From: Sphingomicrobium sp.
GTDB taxonomy: Bacteria > Pseudomonadota > Alphaproteobacteria > Sphingomonadales > Sphingomonadaceae
Direction of reading: 5' to 3'
DNA: 64,000 nucleotides
NCBI GenBank assembly: GCA_030447545.1
Contig: JAUJOV010000008.1
Location: 1-64,000, forward strand
The notes under the pieces are model-generated. The model saw only the letters and a list, made by a program, of their open reading frames with translations, was not told the origin of the DNA and did not search any database. A program made the position numbers and the translations under genes. The number at the start of each line of letters is the position of its first letter. Positions within the stretch are counted from its first letter, which is position 1. This document shows, piece by piece, positions 33,145 to 43,058 of the stretch.

Positions 33145-33932
33145 CTGACGACGAGATCGTCATCCGCATCCGCGGCCTCTCCAACCGCTTCGGCGAGCAG
33201 GTCGTGCATGAGGGGCTGGACCTCGACGTTCGCCGCGGCGAGATCCTCGGAGTGGTCGGGGGGTCCGGCACTGGCAAGTCGGTCATGATGCGCTCGGTCA
33301 TCGGCCTGCAGACTCCCGCGGAGGGCGAGGTCGAGGTGCTCGGCGAAAACATGGTCGGCCGAAACGAGGATGAGGCAAAGAACATCCGCCGCCGCTGGGG
33401 CATATTGTTCCAGAACGGCGCGCTCTTCTCGACGCTGACGGTCGCTGAGAACATCGAGGTCCCGATCCACGAATATTTCCCGTTCCTCTCGCCCTCGCTG
33501 GTCGACGAGATCGCCTCCTACAAGCTGGCGATGGGCGGCCTGTCGCCCGATGCCGGCCCGAAGTTTCCCTCGGAGCTGTCAGGCGGCATGGTCAAGCGGG
33601 CCGGCCTCGCGCGAGCGCTCGCGCTCGATCCGGAGCTCCTGTTCCTCGACGAACCGACCGCGGGGCTCGACCCAATCGCAGCGGCCGCGTTCGACGAACT
33701 GATCCTTTCGCTCCAGCAGCGGCTCGAGCTCACGGTGTTCCTGATCACGCACGATCTCGACACGCTCTACGCAATCTGTGATCGTGTCGCGGTGCTTGCC
33801 GACCGAAAAGTCATCGCGGTCGGAACGATTCCGGAACTATTGGCTTTGGACCACCCTTGGATACAGGAATATTTCAACGGACCGCGCGGACGAGCGGCGG
33901 CCAACAGCTCAGAGGAGCCGGCTAGAGTCTGA
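33135..33932 (+). CDS. mlaF: ABC transporter ATPase, MlaF type
   Basis: GVVGGSGTGKSVMMRSVIGLQ; LSGGMVKRAGLARALALDPELLFLDEPTAGLDP. Confidence 0.92.
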   Translation: MEMTDDEIVIRIRGLSNRFGEQVVHEGLDLDVRRGEILGVVGGSGTGKSVMMRSVIGLQTPAEGEVEVLGENMVGRNEDEAKNIRRRWGILFQNGALFSTLTVAENIEVPIHEYFPFLSPSLVDEIASYKLAMGGLSPDAGPKFPSELSGGMVKRAGLARALALDPELLFLDEPTAGLDPIAAAAFDELILSLQQRLELTVFLITHDLDTLYAICDRVAVLADRKVIAVGTIPELLALDHPWIQEYFNGPRGRAAANSSEEPARV

Positions 33933-34906
33933 TGGAGACACGGTCGAACTATGTGATGGTTGGCGCAGTGACGCTCGCGATGCTCGCGGGCCTGCTTCTG
34001 TTCACCGTCTGGCTGGCCGGCCTCTCGGGCGAGAGGCGGCAATGCTACGACATCTATTTCGCGCAGGGCGTGAGCGGCCTCAGCAGGGGTTCCAACGTCA
34101 CCTTTTCCGGCGTGCCCGTGGGGCAGGTCACGGAGATCTCGCTGCTTCCGGAGCGGCCGGAGCTCGTCTACGTCCGGATTGAAGTCGATGAGGAAACGCC
34201 TGTTCGGCAGGGGACGACGGCGTCGGTCCGGGCAGTCAGTCTGACCGGCGCCAACGAGGTGCAGCTCAGTGGCGGCGCCCGCGGCACCCAGCAGATGACT
34301 GAGAACGGCCCGCGCGGCTGCCCGGTCATCCCGGCGAGGACCGGCGGGCTCGGAGCACTGCTTGCCAGTGCGCCAGAGCTTATGGAGCGCATTCAGCGCC
34401 TGACCGAGCGTCTGACCGAGCTGGTCAATGACGAGAATCAGAACGCGATCGCCGACATCCTCGACAATGTCCGGGCGACGACGGAAGTGCTTCGCCAGCG
34501 CGCTCCGGAGCTTGGCGATGCCATTGCCGACACGCGCATTGCAGTGCGCCAGGCGGGCATTGCCGCGCGCCAGGCGGGCATTGCCGCGGAGCGCGTCGGG
34601 GTGCTTGCCGACACCACCACCGCGCTGGTCAACGAGGAAGGCAGGCCTGTCGCGCAGGACCTCAGGAAGGCGATTGCTTCGGCCGACCGGGCGGCGGCCA
34701 ATCTCGACGCGATGGTGGCCGATGCGCGGCCCGGCGTTCAGAACTTCAGCAAGTCGACCCTGCCCGAAGCCAACCGCCTGATCCGCGAACTGCGCGAGCT
34801 GTCGACCAGCCTGCGCGGCGTGTCGGAGCGGGTCGAGCAGGGCGGAATCGCCGGAGCGCTCGGACCCGAAAAGCTGCCCGACTACAATCCGAGGAACCGG
34901 CGATGA
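33932..34906 (+). CDS. mlaD: MlaD family MCE protein
   Basis: METRSNYVMVGAVTLAMLAGLLLFTVWLAG; SRGSNVTFSGVPVGQVTEI. Confidence 0.9.
   Translation: METRSNYVMVGAVTLAMLAGLLLFTVWLAGLSGERRQCYDIYFAQGVSGLSRGSNVTFSGVPVGQVTEISLLPERPELVYVRIEVDEETPVRQGTTASVRAVSLTGANEVQLSGGARGTQQMTENGPRGCPVIPARTGGLGALLASAPELMERIQRLTERLTELVNDENQNAIADILDNVRATTEVLRQRAPELGDAIADTRIAVRQAGIAARQAGIAAERVGVLADTTTALVNEEGRPVAQDLRKAIASADRAAANLDAMVADARPGVQNFSKSTLPEANRLIRELRELSTSLRGVSERVEQGGIAGALGPEKLPDYNPRNRR
34547..34588 (+). repeat. 21-bp perfect tandem duplication within mlaD
   Basis: cgccaggcgggcattgccgcg x2 (RQAGIAA RQAGIAA). Confidence 0.9.
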
Positions 34907-35508
34907 GGATAGTGTTGCGCGTGGCCTTCCCGCTGGGGCTGGCGGCCTCGCTCGCGGCCTGCTCGGTGGGCAGTCTGCTGGGCGCGGGGAAAGCCCCGCC
35001 GTGGCTGCTGACGCTCACGCCGGAGGCCCCTCCATTGGCGTCGCTCGCCCGGGCTGCCAACGCCGGCGAAGCGGTGACGATCAACGTTCCGGTGATCTCG
35101 GAGGAGCTGCGCACGACGCGCGTGGCCGCGCACATCGGGCAGGCGAGCCTCCAGTACATCGAGGACCTGCAGATGGTCGACACGCCCGACGACCTGTTCA
35201 AGGACCTGCTCGCCGAGACCCTGCGGCGCAGGACCAACCGAGTCGTGCTCGACCCCAGGCAATCGGCGCTCGACCCCGGCCTGGTTGTCAGCGGACAGCT
35301 GCACCGCTTCGGCTTCGACGAGGCGTCTGGAGCAGTCGTCGTGCGCTTCGATGGAGCCTTGTCGACCGCCGGCGGGACTCGGGTGGAGACTCGCCGCTTC
35401 GAGGCGAGCGTCCCTGCCGCGCCAGTGGCGGGAAGTGTTGCGACCGCCCTCAATCGCGCCGCGAACCAGGTCGCGCTCGAAGCCGCTGCCTGGATCGGCG
35501 GCTCCTGA
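34903..35508 (+). CDS. ABC-type transport auxiliary lipoprotein (PqiC-like)
   Basis: LGLAASLAACSVGSLLGAGKAPPWLLTLTPEAPP; overlaps mlaD. Confidence 0.8.
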   Translation: MRIVLRVAFPLGLAASLAACSVGSLLGAGKAPPWLLTLTPEAPPLASLARAANAGEAVTINVPVISEELRTTRVAAHIGQASLQYIEDLQMVDTPDDLFKDLLAETLRRRTNRVVLDPRQSALDPGLVVSGQLHRFGFDEASGAVVVRFDGALSTAGGTRVETRRFEASVPAAPVAGSVATALNRAANQVALEAAAWIGGS

Positions 35509-35513
35509 GGCCG

Positions 35514-38117
35514 TCAGCCTAGGCTCTTGCTCGCCTGCTCGTAGACGTCGCGCGACAAGGCCGGCGTCGCCGCGATCCGTTCGAGCTCTCCCCGCATCAA
35601 TTCCGATCGCACCGGCTCCATGCGCCGCCAGCGCCCGAGCTGCGGCACCAGCCGCGCTGCGATCTGCGGGTTCAGCTTGTCCGCCGCGAGGATCATGGCC
35701 GCAAGGAAGCGATAGCCGCGCCCCGAACGGTGGTTGAACGCCCAGTGATTCATGGCAAAGGTGCCGGCCAGCGCGCGCAGTCGGTTCGGGTTCTGCAGGG
35801 TGAAGGCGGGATGCGCTGCCAGCCGCTCGACCTGCTCGGCCGTGTCGGGCCGCTGCGCCGCGGCCTGGATCGCGAACCATTTGTCGATCACCAGCGGGTC
35901 TTGCTCGAAGCGCGTGTAGAAGGCGGCGAGCGCCTCCTCGCGCTGCGGCTGATCGAGCGATCCGAGCACGCTGAGCGCGCCCTGCCGGTCGGTCATGTTG
36001 TCGGCGCTGTCGAACTGCGCCTTCGCCAGCCGCGCGGCTTCGGCCGGCTCGGCTGCGGACAACAGTCCGAGCGCAACCGAGCGCAGCTTGCGCGTGCCCT
36101 TGGCCAGCGGCGACAGGTCGGTCCCAGGGCCGGCCCTCGCCGAATGCGCACCCAGGAGTTCTGACCCGAGCGCCTGGCCGATCGCCAGCCGAACATCGTC
36201 GCGCGCGGCATGGATGGCGTCCGGGTCCACCAGCTCCATGCGATCGGCGACGATCGACTCGAGCGGCAGAAGGATGGCCTCGGCCTTGAACGCGGGGTCC
36301 AGCTCGTTGGAACGCAGCGTGTTGCCGATCGCCCGCACCACCGGCTCGGGATCGATGCTCAGGCCGCATGCTCCGGCGGTCAGGATGCCAAGCGCAAGCT
36401 CCTGGATCGCCTCGTAGCGCGCGAACGGATCGGTGTCGCTTGCAGCGAGCCGCTCGAGCTCGCCCGGCCGGCGCTCGGCGAGCATCACCACCGGCGCCGA
36501 AAAACCGCGGTTGATCGACAGCAGCGGCGGCTCTGTAATCCCGTCGAACGTGATCGACTGCCCGGCCTGATCGAGCAGGATCAGCCGCTCGGGCGCGATT
36601 TCTGCGCCGCTGCGCTCCCCGATCAGAGCGGTGCGCAGCGGGATCGGCATCGGCGCCTTGTCGGGCTGCCCTGGGGTAGGGGGGACATGCTGCGCGAGCT
36701 GCAGCGTCGCAACGCCCGCGGTCTCATGGTGGTCCAGCCGCGCGAGCACTTGCGGAGTGCCCGCCTGCGAATACCAGATCTTCGAAGGCTCGAGGTCGAT
36801 TCCGCTCGCGTCCTCCAGCGCTCTTACGAAATCGTCGCAGGTCGCCGCCTCGCCGTCGTGCCGCTCGAAATAGAGGTCGGTGCCGGCGCGGAACTTCTCG
36901 GGCCCGAGCGTGGTGTGCAGCATCCGGATCAGCTCGGCGCCCTTGTTGTAGATGGTCGCGGTGTAGAAGTTCGAGATCTCGATGAAGCTGTCGGGCCGCA
37001 CCGGGTGCGCGAGCGGCCCCGAATCCTCCGGGAACTGGATGGTGCGGAGCAGCCGCACGTCCTCGATCCGCTTGACCGCGGCGCTGCCCATGTCCGCCGA
37101 AAAGCTCTGGTCGCGGAAGACGGTGAAGCCTTCCTTCAGGCTCAGCTGGAACCAGTCGCGGCAGGTGACTCGATTGCCCGACCAGTTGTGGAAATATTCG
37201 TGCGCGACGACGCCCGCGATCGCGTCGAAGTCGGCATCGGTCGCGGTTTCCTCGTCGGCAAGGATGTAGCGCGAGTTGAAGACGTTGAGCCCCTTGTTCT
37301 CCATCGCGCCCATGTTGAAGTCGGACACGGCGACGATGTTGAACTGGTCGAGGTCATATTCACGCCCGTAGACTCGCTCGTCCCACGCCATCGCCTGCTT
37401 GAGGCTCTCCATTGCGTGAGCGGTCTTGGGCAGATCGCCGTCGCGCACCCAAATCGCAAGCTCGACCTCGCGCCCCGACATGGTGGTGAATCGGTCGCGG
37501 TTCGCCACGAGCTCGCCCGCGACCAGAGCGAACAGGTAGCTAGGCTTGGGGAACGGGTCCTCCCACTCGGCCCAGTGCCGCCCGTCGTCGCTCCTGCCGG
37601 TCGCGATCGGGTTGCCGTTGGTCAGAAGCACCGGGAAGCGGCGCTCGTCCCCCTCCATGCGCACGCGGTAGCGGCTGAGCACGTCCGGCCGGTCGGGGAA
37701 GAAGGTGATCCGCCTGAACCCCTCGGCCTCGCACTGGGTGCACAGGATCCCGCCCGATTCGTACAGGCCCATCAGCTTGGTGTTCGCCGACGGGCGGATC
37801 ACCACCTCGGTTTCCACTTCCGCGCGGTCGTCGGCGACGTCGATGACCAGACGCTGCCCCTCCATCCTCCAGGCAGCATCCCGTCCGTCGACCGACACCC
37901 GGAGCGGCACCAGCTCGTCGCCGTCGAGCTTGAGCGGCCGGCGGTGCTCGCCGTTGCGCTCCACCGTCAGCCTCGCCCTGACACGCGTCGCTTCCGCCTC
38001 GAGCTCGAAGTCGAGCGCGATTTCCGGCACCAGCCAGTCGGGGGGCCGGTAATCCTCGCGGCGGATGGTCACATGCTCCGGGCTTGGCGGAGCTTCGGGG
38101 TTCATGCGTGCGTCCAT
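35514..38117 (-). CDS. pepN: Aminopeptidase N (M1)
   Basis: GAMENKGLNVFNSRYILAD, VVAHEYFHNWSGNRVTCRDWFQLSLKEGFTVFRDQ. Confidence 0.95.
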   Translation of the reverse strand: MDARMNPEAPPSPEHVTIRREDYRPPDWLVPEIALDFELEAEATRVRARLTVERNGEHRRPLKLDGDELVPLRVSVDGRDAAWRMEGQRLVIDVADDRAEVETEVVIRPSANTKLMGLYESGGILCTQCEAEGFRRITFFPDRPDVLSRYRVRMEGDERRFPVLLTNGNPIATGRSDDGRHWAEWEDPFPKPSYLFALVAGELVANRDRFTTMSGREVELAIWVRDGDLPKTAHAMESLKQAMAWDERVYGREYDLDQFNIVAVSDFNMGAMENKGLNVFNSRYILADEETATDADFDAIAGVVAHEYFHNWSGNRVTCRDWFQLSLKEGFTVFRDQSFSADMGSAAVKRIEDVRLLRTIQFPEDSGPLAHPVRPDSFIEISNFYTATIYNKGAELIRMLHTTLGPEKFRAGTDLYFERHDGEAATCDDFVRALEDASGIDLEPSKIWYSQAGTPQVLARLDHHETAGVATLQLAQHVPPTPGQPDKAPMPIPLRTALIGERSGAEIAPERLILLDQAGQSITFDGITEPPLLSINRGFSAPVVMLAERRPGELERLAASDTDPFARYEAIQELALGILTAGACGLSIDPEPVVRAIGNTLRSNELDPAFKAEAILLPLESIVADRMELVDPDAIHAARDDVRLAIGQALGSELLGAHSARAGPGTDLSPLAKGTRKLRSVALGLLSAAEPAEAARLAKAQFDSADNMTDRQGALSVLGSLDQPQREEALAAFYTRFEQDPLVIDKWFAIQAAAQRPDTAEQVERLAAHPAFTLQNPNRLRALAGTFAMNHWAFNHRSGRGYRFLAAMILAADKLNPQIAARLVPQLGRWRRMEPVRSELMRGELERIAATPALSRDVYEQASKSLG

Positions 38118-38127
38118 GGCTCGCGGC

Positions 38128-39057
38128 TTAGGCGGCGTCCGGAGCGGGCACAACCGAGCGGGCGCGGCTCAACGCGGCGACCATCCCGCCCAGCGCGAGC
38201 GCCGCTCCGGCGACCGCCAGCGGAGTCCAGCGATAGTCTTCGAGCCAGGTCGAAAAGCCCATCGCGATGATCGGCACGAGCACGCTTGCGTAAGCCGCCT
38301 TGCCCGGCCCGATCCTGCGCACGACGGGCAAATAGAGGCTGAACGAAAGGGCGGACGCGAAGACGGCGAGATAGACCAGGCCGACCCAGTAGCCCGGGCG
38401 GCTCTCGACCACCGGCGCCCCGGCGAGCGCAAGCGCGATTGCGCCGTCCATCAGCGCCCCGAGCAGCATCGCCCAGGTCAGCAGCGCGAACAGTGGGACA
38501 TGCTTCACCCGCTCGAGCGCCTGGAAGACGTTCGCCGCCGACGCGCCGAGCATGCCGACCAGGGTCAGCGCGATCCCGACCAGGATCGCGTCGGTCCGCG
38601 CCGAATTCTCCTGGAGCTCATGCGCGAACAGGAGGCCGATGCCGACCACTGCCATCAGCGATCCCGCGGCGAAGCGGCCGCTCGGCCGCTGCCTCAGGAA
38701 GGCCCAGCCGAGCAGGCTGTTGGGTATCAGCAGAAGCGCGAACACCGTCGCCACCAGCCCCGAGGTCACATGGTGCTCGGCGAGATAGACGGCGTTGAAG
38801 TTGATCACGAACTGCAGCACCCCGAGCACCGCCGCCGCTGCCAAACCGGACGGGCCGAGGCGCAGCGATTCGCCCTTCCAGCGCGTGATCAGCGCCATCG
38901 CCGCGGCGGCGATCACGAATCGATAGGTGATCGACCACTGGGCCGGCACAGGGCCAAGCTGGTCGCGGATGACGATCCAGGTGGTTCCCCAGATCGTAGT
39001 GAAGACGATGAAGGGAATGACGACCTCTGCAAAGGCCGTCCGGGGTGCCGCCGTCAC
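38128..39057 (-). CDS. DMT (EamA-type) transporter
   Basis: VIPFIVFTTIWGTTWIVIRDQLGPVPAQWSITYRFVIAAAAM. Confidence 0.85.
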   Translation of the reverse strand: MTAAPRTAFAEVVIPFIVFTTIWGTTWIVIRDQLGPVPAQWSITYRFVIAAAAMALITRWKGESLRLGPSGLAAAAVLGVLQFVINFNAVYLAEHHVTSGLVATVFALLLIPNSLLGWAFLRQRPSGRFAAGSLMAVVGIGLLFAHELQENSARTDAILVGIALTLVGMLGASAANVFQALERVKHVPLFALLTWAMLLGALMDGAIALALAGAPVVESRPGYWVGLVYLAVFASALSFSLYLPVVRRIGPGKAAYASVLVPIIAMGFSTWLEDYRWTPLAVAGAALALGGMVAALSRARSVVPAPDAA

Positions 39058-40055
39058 AAGGAAGCGATCGCGGCGGCCAGCCGTTCGATCGGCTCACCGG
39101 CCTGGTCCCAGCTCGTCACCAGCCGGATCTGCCCCGGTCCCCAATCGTAGAAGTCGAATCCCTGCGCGCGCAGCGCGGCGGCTTCTTCAGCCGTCACTCG
39201 GACGAAGATCTCGTTCGCCTCCACCGGGTAGACCAGCCGCTCGCCCGCAGCCGTGGCGATCGACCGAGCCGCGGCGTTGGCGGCGCGCGCATTGTCGAGC
39301 CACAGCTCATTGTCGAGCATCGCCAGCATCTGCGCGGCGAGCATTCGGCCCTTCGACAGCAGGTGGCCGGCCCGCTTCCGGCGGATTGCGATCTCGTCCG
39401 CGAGTTCGGTCCTGAACAGGATCAGCGCCTCGGCATTGAGCCCGCCATTCTTGACGAAGCCGAACGACAAAGCGTCAACGCCCGCGCGCCAGGTCACGTC
39501 CGCCGGGCTCTCGCCCGTCGAGACGATCGCATTGGCGAAGCGCGCGCCGTCCATGTGGAATCCAAGCCCGCGCGCTCTCGCCAGATCGCCGAGCGCGCCG
39601 ACCTCGGCGGCGCTGTAGGCAAGGCCGTATTCGCTCGCGTTGGTGATCGACAGCGCCTTCGGCTGCACCTGGTGCACGTCCTTGCGCACCCGCCCGACAG
39701 CCGCCTCGACCGCCTCGGGCGTGACCTTCGCGCCCGGACCCTCGACCAGCATCAGCTTTGCGCCCGAAGCGTAGAAGCCTGGCGCGCCGGCCTCGTCGTT
39801 CTCGATGTGAGCGTCTTTGTGGCAGATGATCGCCCCATGCGGCGGGCACAAAGCCGCGAGCGCGAGGCAGTTGGCCGCGGTCCCGGTCGTCACCCACAGC
39901 GCGCGCACCTGGCGCTCGAACAGGTCCGAAAAGGCGCCGTCCAGCCGGCGGCTCCACTCATCGCCGTCATAGGCAGTGTCGAGCCGGTTCGAAGCGGCGA
40001 TCGCCTCGATCACCGCCGGATGGGCGGCCGCCGCATTGTCCGAGAAAAAGCGCAT
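39054..40055 (-). CDS. ltaE: Low-specificity L-threonine aldolase
   Basis: MRFFSDNAAAAHPAVIEAI; LGFHMDGARFANAIV; FGFVKNGGLNAEALILF. Confidence 0.9.
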   Translation of the reverse strand: MRFFSDNAAAAHPAVIEAIAASNRLDTAYDGDEWSRRLDGAFSDLFERQVRALWVTTGTAANCLALAALCPPHGAIICHKDAHIENDEAGAPGFYASGAKLMLVEGPGAKVTPEAVEAAVGRVRKDVHQVQPKALSITNASEYGLAYSAAEVGALGDLARARGLGFHMDGARFANAIVSTGESPADVTWRAGVDALSFGFVKNGGLNAEALILFRTELADEIAIRRKRAGHLLSKGRMLAAQMLAMLDNELWLDNARAANAAARSIATAAGERLVYPVEANEIFVRVTAEEAAALRAQGFDFYDWGPGQIRLVTSWDQAGEPIERLAAAIASL

Positions 40056-40137
40056 GGCCGCGCTCCCAAGCGGATTCGCTCTCCCATGGCAAGCCAGCGG
40101 TGATAGGTTCACTCCAGCAACTCACGGGAGGCTCTGG

Positions 40138-40968
40138 GTGAGCGTTCAGCATCAGGACCACGACGTCGCCGCGATCATGGGCGGCCTCTACGGCGACGGG
40201 ATCATCGGGCTGAAGGGCGCCTTCAGTCCCGAATGGGCCGACCGCCTGTACGGCGAGATCATGACCCTGTTCGAGGAGGCGAGGGCGGTTCCGAAAGGCG
40301 CGCTGCCCCGCGGACCACAGCGCTTCTACGTCGAGGTCCAGCCCGAGCGGATCAGCGGCTTCGTCGATATCGCCACCCACCCCTGGTTCGTCGCGGTGTG
40401 CGAGGCGGTGCTCGGCCCCGAGTACAAGATCGTCGAGATCGGCTTCGACATCCCGTTCCCCGGCGCGGCCGACCAGCCCTGGCACCGCGACTTCAAGTCG
40501 CCCGAAGCGACCTTGAAGGGCCGCAAGCTCAACAGCCTCGCCTTCAACCTGACGACGGTCGACACCAGGCCCGAGCACGGCCCGTTCGAGATCGCCCTGG
40601 GCACGCAATGGGACGACATCGCCGGCGCGAAGGACGACATGTTCCCGGACAAGAGCCTGTGGGACCGCTACATCGCCCGCGCCGTGCAGAAGCTGCCGCA
40701 GCGCGGCGACATTTCCGCCCGCTCGGCGCTCACCATCCACCGCGGCACCGCCAACCGCTCGAACGAGGCTCGGCCGGTGCTGGTCGTCGCAGCCGACGCG
40801 CCCGACGGCACCAACGCCAACCATCATGATCTGCAGGTGACGAGGGGCTATCTCCGAAGCCTCCCGTCACGGGTCCGCGACCATTTGACCTATCGAGTGA
40901 CCGACGAGCTCAGCCAGGTCATCCAGCACCACGTGATCGAAGGGCTGCTCGAGCCCGATTACGGTTGA
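40138..40968 (+). CDS. Phytanoyl-CoA dioxygenase family protein
   Basis: GTG start preceded by gggagg; GFDIPFPGAADQPWHRDFKSPEATLKGRKLNSLAFNLTTVDTRPEHGPFEIALGTQWDD. Confidence 0.85.
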   Translation: MSVQHQDHDVAAIMGGLYGDGIIGLKGAFSPEWADRLYGEIMTLFEEARAVPKGALPRGPQRFYVEVQPERISGFVDIATHPWFVAVCEAVLGPEYKIVEIGFDIPFPGAADQPWHRDFKSPEATLKGRKLNSLAFNLTTVDTRPEHGPFEIALGTQWDDIAGAKDDMFPDKSLWDRYIARAVQKLPQRGDISARSALTIHRGTANRSNEARPVLVVAADAPDGTNANHHDLQVTRGYLRSLPSRVRDHLTYRVTDELSQVIQHHVIEGLLEPDYG

Positions 40969-41083
40969 TCGTCGCCTGTCCTGACGCCCATCGGGCTGCC
41001 GCGCCGGCCTTTCTGCGCCGCAGATTTTCGCGCAAGGCAGCGGCGAGCCGCTCTTCCTTCGACTTGTCCTTCCCGCCATTCAT
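40919..41083 (-). CDS. Small basic protein (54 aa)
   Basis: MNGGKDKSKEERLAAALRENLRRRKAGAAARWASGQATINRNRARAALRSRGAG; too short for the ORF track. Confidence 0.4.
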   Translation of the reverse strand: MNGGKDKSKEERLAAALRENLRRRKAGAAARWASGQATINRNRARAALRSRGAG

Positions 41084-41150
41084 GCCCAACTAGCCCGGGT
41101 TGACAGCGAGTTGGAGGCCCGGCCATAGGCGCCCGTCCTCCTCGAAACGT

Positions 41151-41227
<77 letters not shown>

Positions 41228-41446
41228 CAATCTCAAGCACTTAGCTGTGATTTGCGGCTGTAACTTTGTGGCGCAGTGCGTTACGGATAAGCACGTGATA
41301 AGCGCCTGATCGAGTTTCACGTTTCTATGCCCGTCGTTCCAGAGGGTGTGACATTAACTCCATTGGGGGCATTAGCGCCAGCCGGCACTATGCTCATACC
41401 GTTGTCTGTTCTGCTACGTCTCCAGCTCCGTCGGGTGCGGCGACCC

Positions 41447-41481
41447 TGCTAAAGCTGCTAAGTTGCTAAACCTGCCAAAGT
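41447..41481 (+). repeat. Iteron-like 9-mer array, left end of element
   Basis: tgctaaagc tgctaagt tgctaaacc tgccaaagt. Confidence 0.55.
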
Positions 41482-41575
41482 CACACCAGCCCGCAGAGCG
41501 TCGCCTGTTCAGGACGTGCCGTCGGTTCCGGCCGACGCGGGACGACCTAGCTAGAGTGATCACCTGGGCTAGAGG

Positions 41576-42133
41576 CTAAAGTGGCTTAACTGGCCACTCC
41601 TCCTCATCGTCGTCATCCCCCTCGTCGTGCTCATCGGCCTCATCAACCCGGCGGCCGTGCAAAGCTCGCGCCAACTGTGGCGAGGGCTTCGCAGACGGCA
41701 GATCGAGCGCGCCCTCAAAGGCTTCCATATCCTCAGCAGGAACCGGGTAGCGATCTTCCTCCCGGTCCTCAGCGATTATCCCGGGTGGCTCGTCAAACCA
41801 GCACTCAATGTCACTATGCTCGTTGAAGCCGATCCAGCCTTCCCCTCTAACTTCCAGCCGGAGGCCGTTTCGGTGAACTCCCTCGACGATGATACGCGCT
41901 CTCACTGCCTCCATCACCTCAGCTTCGCGATCATTATCGACCCACAGGAGGAGTTTGTATTCGAGCTCACAGATCGTCTGATTGCCCACGGTGCGCCAGC
42001 TCTGCTGCCGGCCTTCGCTGGCGCAGAGCTGCAAGCCTTCCTCAACCACTGCTCCGCCGCCAGCCAGCGCGGCCACGATCCGCGCATCCGAGAGCGTGAA
42101 GGTCGCCTTCAGGTCGTCCCAATGGTTAGGCAT
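41576..42133 (-). CDS. Hypothetical protein with acidic C-terminus
   Basis: MPNHWDDLKATFTLSDARIVAALAGGGAVVEEG...; longer upstream ORF probably not coding. Confidence 0.5.
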   Translation of the reverse strand: MPNHWDDLKATFTLSDARIVAALAGGGAVVEEGLQLCASEGRQQSWRTVGNQTICELEYKLLLWVDNDREAEVMEAVRARIIVEGVHRNGLRLEVRGEGWIGFNEHSDIECWFDEPPGIIAEDREEDRYPVPAEDMEAFEGALDLPSAKPSPQLARALHGRRVDEADEHDEGDDDDEEEWPVKPL

Positions 42134-42233
42134 GGCCACTGCAATACCACCACTCCGGCAGCGCAGGAAACGCCACGAGATCGCGTGAGCGCAAGTGGCA
42201 TGCAGCTGAGCAACCGCGTCCGAAACAAAAAGG

Positions 42234-42290
42234 CCCAGCGGAGGGGGATCACGCTGGGCCGAGGCTGGATGGGAAGGGGATTTCCCGGCA
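42234..42290. ncRNA. Candidate structured element, copy 1
   Basis: ggcccagc-ggagggggatcac-gctgggcc followed by ggaaggggatttc; on the minus strand the hairpin is followed by TTTTTG. Confidence 0.4.
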
Positions 42291-42387
42291 GCTAAACGAC
42301 TGAAGGGCGCCGTTGTTGCTTCCTCACGCGGATCGGCTAGGCTGCACTCGCGAATCGTCCTGTTCTCGCGGCTCGCACGTCGTTCCT

Positions 42388-42432
42388 CGGCCCGGCCACG
42401 ACCCACCGTCGTTGGCCGGGCCGCCTTTTTAC
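42388..42432 (+). terminator. Strong hairpin with T-tract
   Basis: cggcccggcca...tggccgggccgcctttttac. Confidence 0.7.
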
Positions 42433-42699
42433 GGCAGCAGCTGTCGGCTTGTTCTCGGATGGTTCCGCCGCCGCTATCGAGCGGTAATGCCGCAGCCGCC
42501 GACCCCGCCCGACCTCAAACACCGCACTCGGTGCGGCAAGGTAGTAGGCCCCCACAAGGGCTGGTTCGGCCCTGAATGTCAGTGCGGTCGCCCCTTGGGA
42601 ACGCGCTCCGAGGCGCACACGGAGCGGGGACGCGCCGCCGCTGACGGTGCTGCTGCCGCTCTAGGGTCGGCAGCTTGGACTAGCTGTAGCCGAAATGAA

Positions 42700-42760
42700 A
42701 GCCGGACCCGGCGGAGGGAGATCACACCGGGTCCAGTAGGAAAGGGGATTTCGTTCCAGA
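42700..42760. ncRNA. Candidate structured element, copy 2
   Basis: ggacccgg-cggagggagatcaca-ccgggtcc followed by ggaaaggggatttc; homologous to 42234-42290. Confidence 0.4.
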
Positions 42761-42853
42761 CACTTAAAACGCTCGGTCGGCAGCTTGGTTGCTGTTGTGG
42801 CTCGACTCTGGCCACCGCTAAGCGCACTCTCCCTGGACAGGGGGAAAGTCGCG

Positions 42854-43054
42854 ATGAAATTCAGCTCCATACTGATCGCAGCCGCTTCGCTCGCGATCGG
42901 ACCCACAAGCCTCAGCTGCGCCTCACCAGCCTGGGCGAGCTCGGAGTTCGGTCGCTGTTGCAAGGTCTGCTCGAAAGGCAAGGCATGCGGCGACAGCTGC
43001 ATTTCGCGGGACAAAGAGTGCCACAAGGGCAAGGGCTGCGCCTGTAACGGTTAG
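42854..43054 (+). CDS. Secreted Cys-rich small protein
   Basis: Signal peptide MKFSSILIAAASLAIG; GRCCKVCSKGKACGDSCISRDKECHKGKGCACNG. Confidence 0.75.
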   Translation: MKFSSILIAAASLAIGPTSLSCASPAWASSEFGRCCKVCSKGKACGDSCISRDKECHKGKGCACNG

Positions 43055-43058
43055 TACC

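Noticed and set aside
36210-38270. 686-aa plus-strand ORF
   Set aside because: Antisense to pepN, whose minus frame has clear M1 peptidase motifs.
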